NCBI GenBank assembly: GCA_002270565.1
Contig: NQMI01000028.1
Location: 1 to 64,000, forward strand
Direction of reading: 5' to 3'
DNA length: 64,000 nucleotides
DNA from: Stenocarpella maydis
Taxonomy: Eukaryota > Ascomycota > Sordariomycetes > Diaporthales > Diaporthaceae
Shown here: positions 1 through 10,405 of the stretch, piece after piece
Layout of the letters: each line of letters begins with the position of its first letter
How positions within the stretch are numbered: position 1 is the first letter of the stretch
The notes under the pieces: generated by a model
Database searches by the model: none
The model's input: only the letters and a program-made list of their open reading frames with translations
Told to the model about the DNA's origin: nothing
Made by a program: the position numbers and the translations under genes

Positions 1-1055
1 GACTGGACCTGTTCGCGAGCGGCAGAGCGCGTGTCGAAACCCCGAACAATAGCACCAAGTCTCCTGGCGGTTGCAATAGCACTTAGTCCGGCGACCCCTG
101 CGCCGATGACGAGGACCTTGCACGGGGGGATCTTTCCTGCGGCGGTGACCTGACCAGTGAGAAAGCGACCGAAGTTGTTTGAGGCCTCGAGGACCGCCTT
201 GTAACCAGCTATATTGGCCATGGAGCTCAGAGCGTCGAAGACCTGCGCCCTGCTGATGCGGGGGATCAGGTCCATTGCGAAGGCAGTGGCCTTCTTGGCG
301 GCGATCTTGTCAACCAGGGGCTTGTTCTGAGCGGGCTGGAGAAAGCTGATGATTGTCTGGCCCTCCCGCATGCTGTCCGTCTCTCCAGGGCCTGGCGGGA
401 GCGCGGAACCTTGGAGCAACAATGTCCTTGCTGCTGCAGATGGGGGAAGCATCGTCGACCAGGGTGGCGCCGGCTTTATCGTAGGCCGCATCCGGGAAAT
501 CAGCTTCGGCGCCAGCGCCGCGCTGGACCAGGACCTTGGAGAAGCCCTTCTTGAGCAGAAGGGCGACGTTCTGGGGAGTGATGGCAACCCGCTTCTCGTT
601 AGGAAAGGTCTCACGTGGAATCCCGACAACCAGCTTGGAGTAGGGAGCAGTGGGTGGCACGACGGCGGTGGAGTAGCTCGCGCCCGGAGCTGGGATGCTG
701 GACAGCACAGAAGCATGGCGGACGAGCTGCAGCGGCTGCTGCTTGCGGACGGCGATGGCCAGAGAGGGCGCCGCAGAAATCTTGTGCGGGCGAGCGGCGT
801 GCCATTGGTGCTGGTAGCGGTGCGAGAGCGGGCGGTTGCGAGCACTAACAACAGGCACGAGATCTGAGTGGCAGGATTAGGTTCGGCGACACTCGTGGAT
901 TTGAATTGACTCGAGCTTGGAGGCTTGTTCGCCGTCACGGAACGCTTACCGAGGACGCGCGGAGACGTGCTGAGGAGAGCCTCGACAGCTGGGGCCTTGA
1001 GGAGGGATATGTGGTTACCGTGGGCCAAAGCTGGCCGGACCACGGACCACGCCAT
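1..1055 (-). CDS. NAD(P) transhydrogenase, mitochondrial, 5' part (partial; frame-disrupted)
   Basis: Proton-pumping nicotinamide nucleotide transhydrogenase of the inner mitochondrial membrane (hydride transfer between NADH and NADP+). Only the alpha/PntA-like N-terminus lies here; the gene runs off the left edge. Exon 1 is 1055-950 (starts MAWSVVRP), intron 949-864 (GTAAGC...CTCAG), exon 2 from 863. A basic, Ser-rich leader precedes VVGIPRETFPNEKRVAITP, the typical start of the NAD-binding domain. Further on, PRISRAQVFDALSSMANIAG and VLVIGAGVAGLSAIATARR (Rossmann GxGxxG) are clear. The two parts are in different frames: the frame breaks at about 380-425, where four bases seem to be in excess (see findings). 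Identity is firm; whether the break is real or a sequencing error is open. Confidence 0.88.
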   Translation of the reverse strand, partial: MAWSVVRPALAHGNHISLLKAPAVEALLSTSPRVLGKRSVTANKPPSSSQFKSTSVAEPNPATQISCLLLVLATARSRTATSTNGTPLARTRFLRRPLWPSPSASSSRCSSSAMLLCCPASQLRARATPPPSCHPLLPTPSWLSGFHVRPFLTRSGLPSLPRTSPFCSRRASPRSWSSAALAPKLISRMRPTIKPAPPWSTMLPPSAAARTLLLQGSALPPGPGETDSMREGQTIISFLQPAQNKPLVDKIAAKKATAFAMDLIPRISRAQVFDALSSMANIAGYKAVLEASNNFGRFLTGQVTAAGKIPPCKVLVIGAGVAGLSAIATARRLGAIVRGFDTRSAAREQVQ

Positions 1056-2271
1056 GATGGGCAAGGAGGCCCTGACTGAGTGTACGACCGACCTCTGATG
1101 CCCCCGCATCTCGCGGGATCAGTTCTCAACTGGGTGTTATCATCTGCCGCCGGGAGGGTATGGAGGAGGGCTTGACGTCGAGGAGGTTCCTCCCGAGTCC
1201 CCGGCCAGTCACCAGAGATTTGACTGTACAAGTGTACGCCTGCTTGGACAGTTGCACGGTGCTTTCTACTCTCCCTCGGGTTTTTGAGGCAGAGGGCTCG
1301 AGGACACACGTTGCGCGAGCCAGCAGGCAGGGGCAGGCAGGCAGGCAGTTTGCTGTGAATGAACAGGTCAGGTAACACGGACGGAGAAGGGTCCGTTTTA
1401 GATTCCGGGCGGAGGGGGGAGGAGGGAAAGGGCCGATGAGCCCCCTTCCAGACAGCAAGCCAGCCTTGGAGCATGCAACGTGGATGCCAATTCGAAGCAA
1501 CCCAAGGTTCCGAAACCCCCTCACCGAAGTCCCGCCCTCATCCAGGGTTCGTCTCCATCAGCCGTGCAGAGGTGGGAGTGACAAGTCGATCGTGATGAGG
1601 CAGTCAGGCCACCGGCGCCCCACCACATTGTACCCACCTACTAAAATAGGACGCACTCTTGACGGGCTGGTTGCTTGGCTGGACCCTCCCCCGCATTCCT
1701 GGGGCGGAAGCTGTTACGAAAGCTAGGGTTAGGAATCACGGATATCCTAGCGCACTTGTGACTCCTATGCTATACCTTTGCCCTGCCTGAAGCGGCTGTA
1801 CAATGACAGCACCATGGCCCATCGCCAGGCACATCAGAAATAGTCAATAGTCCACAATGAACAAAGTGGTCCCCGGGCGGCCCAGCCCGTGTTGTGGACA
1901 TTTTAGCCCAGAACCTACCCAGGGTAACTGCCGTTCTCCTCCGGTGGATACGGCCAACACCATCTCCCAGCTACCTTCCCGGGCGAGCCGCCGCGGCGCG
2001 CCGGAGAACGGGGTGAAACCAAGGAACGCGCCTCGGCTTGGCCATCCCTGCGTCTGTAACACCAACAGATTGTGGGGAGCAATGCGGGGAAGCACGCGCC
2101 CTCTTTGGGCCGCCACTTACGTCTCGTCGCCCTGATTCATCCAGGGGGGGGGAGCTTGGGGCCGTTTCTTTGCAGAAGTTTGCTTGACCTCACTCCTCAT
2201 TAACAGCACCGACTGACGACGCCACGCTCGATACACTCTACGGTGGTTTCATTCTTCATCCGATCATGATA
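1056..2271. other. Intergenic, upstream of the transhydrogenase gene
   Basis: No convincing gene. This is the 5' flank of the transhydrogenase gene. Reading frames on both strands are proline/arginine-rich shadows without family resemblance. Confidence 0.5.
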
Positions 2272-2330
2272 CCCCCCCCCCCCCCCCCCTTTTTTTTTTT
2301 TAAAAAAAAAAAAGAAAAGAAAAGAAAAGC
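2272..2330. repeat. C18-T12-A12 tract followed by GAAAA repeats
   Basis: Eighteen C (2272-2289), twelve T (2290-2301) and twelve A (2302-2313) follow each other directly, then GAAAA units to about 2330. T12A12 is a perfect inverted repeat. The tract marks the abrupt start of an AT-rich island that runs to about 3.9 kb. It could be a mutational hotspot, a decayed element end or an assembly artefact. Confidence 0.9.
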
Positions 2331-2845
2331 TGCAGACGGTCCCTTCATACAGTCGTAAACGCTTAAAGACCCGGCGTTAATACGCACAATTGCTGATAAC
2401 AGTACTAGATAACATAATAATAGCAACCAGAAGAGGAATTAATTTATAGGCGAGATTTGGCTACATAGGTAGATCTTTATATTTATAGACTCATGTGCAA
2501 ACAATTAATCCACGCACAGTCGACTACAGCAACGATCATTCGTGATACCAGCCAGGAACGCACTGTGTGACAAAGCAGGAAAGTCCCCAGCAGTTTTATC
2601 ATGGCGGCTCCAGCCTGTAGTACCCGAAGGAGACAAATAGCCACATGGCAAAAGGTGGGATCCCTCTAAAGTTTTCATTCTACCTTTTGCTTTAGATTTG
2701 AAACTTGGGCCTTTTTTGTATCTTTTGTTGCCCAAGCCAGATTGGCTGATTGATGGGATTAGAGGACTTAAGTGGGCCGTGGACGTGGAAACTCATGTCC
2801 AGTTTGCGGTTGCAACATGATTTGGGAATATTTTCGAATCTGTAT

Positions 2846-2941
2846 GTCTGCCTAGTATAGTGGTTAGTACACTTCGTTGTGGTTCCTCTTACAAGAACTC
2901 GACGGTCCGAAGAAACCCATGTTCGATTCATGGGGCAGACA
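2846..2941 (+). tRNA. tRNA-His (GTG), with 24-nt intron
   Basis: Acceptor stem GTCTGCC (2846-2852) pairs with GGCAGAC (2934-2940) and A2941 is the discriminator base. A D-arm with AGTGGTTA follows. The anticodon stem CTTCG/CGAAG (2872-2876 / 2908-2912) holds loop TT-GTG-G, giving a GTG anticodon. A 24-nt intron (2883-2906) sits after position 37, the canonical place. The T-arm is CCATG-TTCGATT-CATGG. The extra G(-1) of tRNA-His is not encoded (2845 is T), as expected in eukaryotes where Thg1 adds it. TTTT at 2947-2950 is a plausible Pol III terminator. Confidence 0.93.
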
Positions 2942-2946
2942 ACTCA

Positions 2947-2950
2947 TTTT
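2947..2950 (+). terminator. Pol III terminator of tRNA-His
   Basis: A TTTT run begins 6 nt after the tRNA discriminator base. It is the first T-run after the gene and fits RNA polymerase III termination. Confidence 0.6.
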
Positions 2951-4046
2951 GATGTTTTGCAGTATGTCTGTCGCCGACAAATTGATTCTTTTTTGGTCAA
3001 ACGAATTAGAACGACGTTGGAAAACTATCAGATTTCCACTCTAAATAAATCATAAGGAAATTATTAATTAGTTTTTGAGAGTTGGGAAGTTTGAAATTTT
3101 CAGCTCTGGAGAAAGGTTTCGGGCCACATGCCGTCAGCACTCTTTAGGGTCTCAGGATGTTTGCTCCTCTGCGGTCAACGGAGGATGTGGACCACCGTTG
3201 CAACTTCTAATTTTTTGATCTCTGTCATGGGTGGCCAGGAGACAGCCTCCAGGCCACACAACACGTCTTACTCTTGAAGTCCTACACTCTTGATATATGC
3301 AGTAGTCTTAAACAACAATATGGCATTTCCCTGGAGTTAGACTCTTTAAATGGTCTTTTGCCGTCCCACTTCATGTGGAGACTGCTGACTGATGGATGGT
3401 GACAGCTGTAACCAGCTGTCATTGCCAGCATTTCTGACAGTAACTATGGCTTGATCACCACTGCTCAGGCTAAAGCAGGAGCAGCTCAGTTCCCAAATGG
3501 AAATGGCAATCATTGATGAGCATATTGGGAACGTGTTGTCAGGCAGTAGTCAGCAATTTGATGTCTAGTATACCGAAGGTATTTAGGTACCTAGGTAGGT
3601 ATATATGGCTTTAATCTTCATCAATTGATGTTTATCACTAAAGCGCAACCTCTGCGCGTCTTTTTTCCCCCAGTGAACCTTCCGAGTACTAGTGTCAGTT
3701 GTACGGTAAGCGCGCCTTAAACATTCAAGGGAACTGGTTGAGAATATCTGCAAAACACACTCCCAGGATTCATTTATAAGATGATGGCATTTATGCTCCT
3801 TTCAGATGGATCAACACATTAAACACTGACAATGTCCACTCAAGTCACTACTCGGGCCATCTGTCGGTTGGCAGCTCTTTGTGGGCGTCTGCGAGGGGCA
3901 TGGTGACCCCTGTCCACAGGATCGGCGCTAAGATAACTCTAATTGCTTATCGAAAAAAAGTTTTGGTTACTTGCTTTCCCCGTCGTCCTCGACTTGCGGC
4001 CGCCGCCCGCGCAGCCCAGAATTGTCACCAGCATGCAGCAGTCGAC
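2951..4046. other. AT-rich intergenic island, possible RIP relic
   Basis: About 1 kb much richer in A+T than the flanking genes, without a supportable gene. A 10-bp palindrome, taggtaccta, lies at 3584-3593. The proximal part (about 3,850-4,046) is the UTP13 leader. AT-rich blocks like this in Pezizomycotina often derive from repeats mutated by RIP; I see no recognisable element left. Confidence 0.5.
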
Positions 4047-6900
4047 ATGACAACAAGGCTCCCTTTCAAAACAACGTTTGAACCCGAAAGGGCGATACAG
4101 CCCATATTCACAGGCGGCGCAGTTGCATTGGACAATGGAGCCAGGATCCTCGCCACCACCCTCGGAGAGGATGCCGTCCTGACGCATCTCTTAACCGGGA
4201 GGCAGCTTGCTAAAATCGACGGGGTTCGTCCACCATTTACGCCAAAAAGGATCCCAGGCAATTAATGCGCTAACGCTGGCATCTGAACAGGATGACGAGC
4301 AAATCTCAACCTTGACATGTGTGACACACCGGAACCTTCGCAGTGCGCTGGGCGATAGCTGACAGGAGAACCTAGTGACCCCTTCCGCCTCTCATCTCAT
4401 CGTCTGTTCTCGGTCCCTCTCCATGCGCATATACTCCCTCAAGGTCTCCGAAGACCAGACCGAGATCGAAGCCACCCTGACACGAACCCTCAAACCACAC
4501 GGGACACCCGTGGTTGTCTTGGCCGTCGACCGAACTGGCACCCTTCTGGCGACCGGCGCTGCTGATGGCAACATCAAGGTCTGGGACCTGATCGGCGGAT
4601 ATGTGACGCACACATTCAGAGGGCCCAGTGTCCTCGTCTCGGCTCTTCACTTCTTCGAAATCGCCTCCAGCCGTCTGGCGGACGAGCAACTCACCGGCAA
4701 GAAGAGCAAGAGGGCAAAGAGGAAGAGCGACGTGGGCAGTGAGGACAATGACGCCGCGACCGCTAGATTCCGCCTGGCCTCTGGCAGCCAAGACGGAAAA
4801 GTAAGAGTCTGGGATCTGCACAAGCGCGCAGTGGTCGCGGACCTGGATTCCCATGTGTCGGATGTTCAGGCGCTGGACTACTCCGCAGCGCAACATTCCC
4901 TGGTCACGGCCAGTCGTGACAAGACGATGATTTGGTGGGATGCGAAATCATGGACCCAGAGGAAAGCTATCCCGACATTTGAGACCATGGAAGCGGCTGG
5001 CTTCTTGGAGGACGGAAGGCTGACTTACACTGCCGGCGCCAATGGCTGTGTGAGGCTGTGGGACTCCGATACGGGCCGGGAGGTGACAGCAGAACAGTCC
5101 GCTAAGTCTGAGGAAGACTCGATCGTTGGGTCGGTGCTTTGCTCGGAGCAAAACCTGCTGCTGACTGTCCAGATGGACCACACCCTTGTTCTCTACCGAA
5201 CACCGTCGATGAGAGACGCTCTGACAATACCCGAACTGCCACCTCTCGAACCTCTCAGGAGGATTTCTGGCACTCACGATGAGATTATCGACCTTGCATA
5301 TGTCTTACCTGATCACTCTATGATGGCACTGGCCACGAATTCAGAGGACGTGCGATTGGTTTCCGTGGCAGATGCCGAGGTAGGAGCGGACGATATTACC
5401 GGCACAGGACATTACCTAGGTCAGGACATAGGCCTCCTCAAAGGCCACGACGAGATAATCATTACTCTCGACGTTGATTGGTCCGGACACTGGATCGCAA
5501 CAGGTGCCAAGGACAACACTGCTCGGCTCTGGCGAGTGGACCGGGAGGGCAAGAACTATACATGCTGGGCAACATTCACGGGACACGCAGAGTCTGTGGG
5601 TGCTATCGGCCTTCCCAAAACTATTCCGCAGGAGTCCTCAGCAGCATATCAGGACCCCGTTAACAACCCGCCCGCGATTCTGGTCACGGGATCGCAAGAC
5701 TTGACTGTGAAGAAATGGGAGATCCCTCGGCAAGCCCAGAAGAAAGGGAAGGCTCTGTTCACGAGGAAGGCCCACGAAAAGGATATCAACGCACTCGACA
5801 TAAACCCCTCGGGACAACTGTTTGCATCCGCATCTCAGGACAAGACTGTGAAGATCTGGTCAGTGGCAGAGGGCGAAGTTCAAGGTATCCTTCGAGGCCA
5901 CAAGAGAGGTGTGTGGTCAGTGAGGTTTGCGCCGGCCAACACGCCTGTCATTCAAGGCGACAAAGGGGCAGTGGCTGGAAAAGGCCTGGTTCTGACCGGT
6001 TCTGGAGACAAGACGATCAAGATATGGAGCTTGTCAGATTACACCTGCCTGAGAACATTTGAGGGGCATTCCAACAGTATCCTGAAGGTGGCATGGCTGA
6101 ATCAACACGCCGAGGGCGACAAGTCCAAGCGGGTTCAGTTCGCCAGTGCCGGTGGTGACGGTCTCGTAAAGGTCTGGGACGTCAACAGCGGTGAGACGGA
6201 GACCACACTAGACAACCACGAGGACCGAGTGTGGGCTCTTGCCGTGCACCCGGAGACGAACATGATCGTTTCCGGAAGCGCAGACTCCACTATTACCTTC
6301 TGGAGGGACACCTCTTCCGAGACCCAGACAGCGGCGGTCGAGGCGGCCACCAAGCTGATCGAGCAGGAGCAGGAGCTCGAGAACTACATGCACACCGGCG
6401 CATACCGAGATGCCATCGGGCTCGCATTACAGCTCAACCACCCTGGGAGGCTGCTCAACCTCTTTACCAAGGTCGTCAACTCGAAAGAATCAGATGAGGG
6501 AAGCTTGTCGGGTCTCAAGGCAGTAGACGAGGTCTTGGCGACACTCTCTGACGAGCAGATATTCCTATTGCTTCTGAGGTTGCGCGACTGGAACACCAAC
6601 TCCAGGACAGCCCCAGTAGCCCAGAGGATCCTGTGGGCCCTTGTAAGGAGTTATCCGGCATCCAAGTTCTCAAACCTGTCGGTCAAGGGCGCGCGTGGGC
6701 AGAGGAGTCTGAAAGAGGTGCTGAATGCGCTGAAGGTGTATACGGAGAGGCATTACAAGCGCACCGAGGAGCTTGTGGATGAATCATACCTGGTGGAATA
6801 TACGCTGCAAGAGATGGAGAACCTGGCACCGATGATGGACCTGCCTGCGGTTGGAGAGAAAGGCGAGGGGGATGTCCTGATACTAGATGCAGCTTCATGA
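4047..6900 (+). CDS. UTP13: UTP13-like WD40 protein of the small-subunit processome
   Basis: Subunit of the UTP-B complex of the nucleolar SSU processome, needed for 18S pre-rRNA processing (family knowledge). Exons: 4047-4223, 4291-4318 (only 28 nt) and 4376-6900; introns 4224-4290 (donor GTTCGT, branch CTAAC) and 4319-4375. The joined protein is about 909 aa. The start MTTRLPFKTTFEPERAIQPI resembles the UTP13 N-terminus, and the joined exons read through DDEQISTLTLTPSASHLIVC. Many WD repeats follow (IKVWDL, VRVWDLHKR, IKIWSL, VKVWDV). The C-terminal Utp13 domain begins around EQEQELENYMHTGAYRDAI. The gene converges on the next gene with 158 bp between stop codons. Confidence 0.95.
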
Positions 6901-7058
6901 GGTGGAGCAACTCTTGGATGAGCAAAATAGAAGTGATACCATAGCATCCCACTGAATCCGAACAAACCAAAGTCTACGGTGTACCAGATCTGAATGGACC
7001 TTCAGAAGATCGATCATCTGTTTGTCCCTAGTATTGCCAGGTCCCAAATTTCTAGTCA

Positions 7059-9031
7059 TCACCATATTGGCTCTCCCCTCTTTAGTTCACGCACATCATC
7101 CGCGAGTCCAAAACACGCATGAGATCCACCAACCGTAACATCGCTAGCCTGCGAGCGCAAAACACCATATCTAAGCCGTACATTTCCAACATCCTTATCC
7201 AGCGGTCGTTCTCCCAGGCAGTGTCCCCTCGTGAGATCATCCAGGTCCGAGTTCCTCGTCGTGAGCAAGATACTAGAGAATGTCGTCTCGGCGCTGTACC
7301 CATTCGCGACCAGGGCGTGCAGGCCCACAGCCGCGCACGCCGCCGTGGCCCAGGCCGCGATGGCATAGGCCAGCAGGAGATTGCGCATATTGTACGAGTA
7401 GAGCGCCACCGAGGTGTGGACGGTGACGTCGGCGGCGGTCTCGTTGGCGAGCAGGGCCGAGCTGAGGATGCTCAGCGTCAGGTTTCGCGACAGGTCTTCT
7501 ATGGCCCCCGGGATGGACCCGGCGCGGCACAGGGACGACTCGAACCAGACGTGATTGCTATACCCGGCGGCCGAGTATTGCTTCATCTCCGGGCAGGCCG
7601 CGAGGGCGGAGGTGATGATTTTCGTGTCGCCGCCCAGCAGCGAGCCCGTCGAGCCCCACCGCACCACGGCGGTCAGGGCGCTTGTCAGAGCCTTGAACAT
7701 GGCCCACGACTGCATTTCGCCGGGGCTGTATGTAAGGTAAAACCCCCCGCTCTGGATGTCGAGGGGGGCTACTGGCTCGAGCTTTTGTATCTCCGTAGAC
7801 TGCACGCCGTCCTGAGATCTGAAGTCTACTGTATAACTCATATTCCACAAGTGGCAGGAGTAGTTGCGCCCATTTTCTCCAACTCCATTCGTATTGACGA
7901 AGAAATGATTCATCATGTACACATCTGTGTCCGACTCCGGGCTTGCACCGATGTAAAGCGTCCCAGAGTCGACCTGTGGAAACTGGTCTTCCATGGTGAG
8001 ATCCCACGCTTCCTGTAATGTCGCAGCTTTGCCTGTGTCCAAGGTGTTACTGACGACTGCGTCAGACAAGTTTTGGCACTGAAACGCAGGACCATAAAAG
8101 TCCAGTGAGTAGGACGAGTTCGGAAACGGCGCAGCAAAGGGGATGGCCGCCATGGATGTCAGCATGGCTGCAACAATGCGAGTGACTTCAGGAGTCGGGC
8201 CATCGAGATTCCCTGCGCCTTCAAAGTTCGCCCAGTTGGTAGACATGTCAGTTGAGTAGCCTGGGTATGGAACTGCGGTGGTTCTGATATCCGTGTCGGT
8301 ACCAGTACGCACTGCGAGTGTAGCTGGTGTTATCAACGATGAGAGGGGAATACACCTATCGATTTCAGCAATTTGTCACGAGGTTGACACCCACAATACA
8401 CGCTGCCTAGAATAGAAAAATGCACACTTCGTACGCACCAGATACATATTCCAAGTACATATAAGACTTTGGCCTTAGAAAGGACTTCCCAGCTGAAGAA
8501 GGACCAAATGCTGGACTGCAGCGAGAAGACGCTGTCCAGAGTACTGAGGGACAAGGGCCTTTTCTTGACAGTAACCCATACCCTCTGAGTATAGGCCACT
8601 CCGGCGGACGCTACCAGAGACGAATGAGTGAGGAAGGCAAAGGCTGTGCCGAATCTGAGAGCCCATTCTTGGCGTGTATCGGAGCCCACCCTGGTCCCAT
8701 TCAGGGACTGATAATAAAAGTGATGGCCGAGTGCCAAGCCAATGCCAGCTGCAAGTAAGCCTATAATGAGAGCCGGCGCCCTCCAGTTGATCTGCCATGT
8801 TGTCGGATTCTGCGCATCGTGCCAGACTTCGACGCTGTTTGCCGTGACTTGGCCCTTGCCAGCCATCGAGGGATCGGGTGCTGAGCTTGGTGGTCCGGAT
8901 GGGTTGTGGTTTGAATCGGTCACCGGGACTTCTTCGTATGGATCGTATCCATGGATGCCACCCAAATCTTGTGGATATTGGTAAGACCAGGCACCATTTA
9001 GCGAGCCCTGAGTCTCATCGAATCTGCTCAT
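7059..9031 (-). CDS. Fungal polytopic membrane protein, unknown function
   Basis: Two exons: 9031-8439 and 8355-7059, intron 8438-8356 (GTGCGT...GATAG), giving about 629 aa. The splice restores CIWCIPLSSLITPATLAV. Hydrophobic segments: about residues 95-117 (APALIIGLLAAGIGLALGHH), about 130-155 (RFGTAFAFLTHSSLVASAGV), about 182-205 (VLYVLGICIW) and a C-terminal one (LLLAYAIAAWATAACAAVGL). Between them is a large, probably extracytoplasmic domain with several NxS/T sites and spaced Cys residues. The layout resembles a large uncharacterised family I know from Sordariomycetes; no catalytic motif is visible. I do not assign a function. Confidence 0.85.
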
Positions 9032-10405
9032 TATGTTAAGCCCGGATGTAAACCATAAGAATAGTCGAAGTATCCACAAGTGATGGTTGTGGTGTATATT
9101 GATTGTAGGTATAATATCCAGGGAAGAGACCTTCCGAGCACAACAGGGAGCACCTAAATAAGCTGGAGGGGGGAAAACAGCGGTCAATTGCACTTTTCAA
9201 CCAGCTGTGGCTTTTGCTGTGCAAGACGCGACCCACTTCTGTTATATGGCTGCCTGGGACACTGCATCCCAGCCCCTGTCGGTTTCAAATGAAAGTTGCG
9301 CACCCCTTAACTGTAAGAGGCAGCAAGATTCAAATCACTCGTACGGCAACCATAAATGAGGTTATACAGCCAATCGATTGATTGTGTGAAGCGTGTGCGT
9401 TGGTGTTGAAGAGAGAAAACGAAGGCTCCCGCAGGTTGGAGGTGTTAGTAGTACACCCGTCTGCTTACATAACATTAACCACCCTTTAAGCTAGTTATTC
9501 CATTATGTGTTAAAAAGTATACTTCTATAAGCATACTTATATAATATCTTTACATATACTATATATTAAAAAGTAGACTTTTATAATTATGTTTATAACA
9601 TTCTCATTAAATAAATATAGCCTCTTGATATATAGCAGAATAGCTTACAGGAAGCCCAACTTTTGGCGCGCGCTTAAAGCTATTCTTCCCACACCACTAC
9701 TGTCTTCTAATGGAATTACAACCCCAGCTACTCGTGTTTCATCTTCAATTTGCCGCCTCCCTCACGCTTACCTCAGCAACTATCCACTTCGTACTCGATA
9801 ATGGCTAATGAACGGGACGACGACTTCACAGGCCATGGGATCACATAGCATGTTAATAGAGTTGCGTCTTTATCAATTACCTCGCACAATAGCTTGGCTA
9901 TCTTTTTTGGTAAAATTTATTTTGTTTGTTCAGGTTGCCCCGTGCAGTTTCCTGTGCTGACTGCTTTTGGACGGCCTGCCCAACGTCACAAAGATGAAAA
10001 GCAAGCTGAAGCTCTTAGGAACTGATCCCCTCATATTCGACCATTCTATCCGGAAAGGGTTGAATTTCTCGAGTCAGTTTATATTCTCAATATTGTGAAG
10101 CGCAGGCATGCCTACTTTGATAAAAGCAGAATTGCTGGTTAAAGCTTCCTGGTCCTGGCTGAATGGGTATTAAGTTGTTGACAGAGCTCTGGTTGTGGCA
10201 ATAGTGAGAGGTGGGGCGTCAGTGCATCAATCCAGACAGTACTCGGTACAGCAGCCTACCAGGATTTCAGCCCTGCAGCACCGAACCCGATCCAGTTCAG
10301 CAGCCTCATCAACACAACCACCTGCTGCACCGTCCTGGAAACGGTCCAGTCCCGCTTCCTCGCCTTCTCCCTGCAGCACCCACGCGACTCGGCCATCACG
10401 TCAAC
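9032..10405. other. Divergent intergenic region with AT-rich core
   Basis: Shared 5' region of the membrane-protein gene (-) and Sad1 (+). An AT-rich block lies at about 9,470-9,640 with two similar units (ttaaaaagtatacttctata at about 9,511 and ttaaaaagtagacttttata at about 9,566). No coding sequence was recognised. An open frame continues upstream of the Sad1 ATG to 10211, but its sequence is not family-like. Confidence 0.5.
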
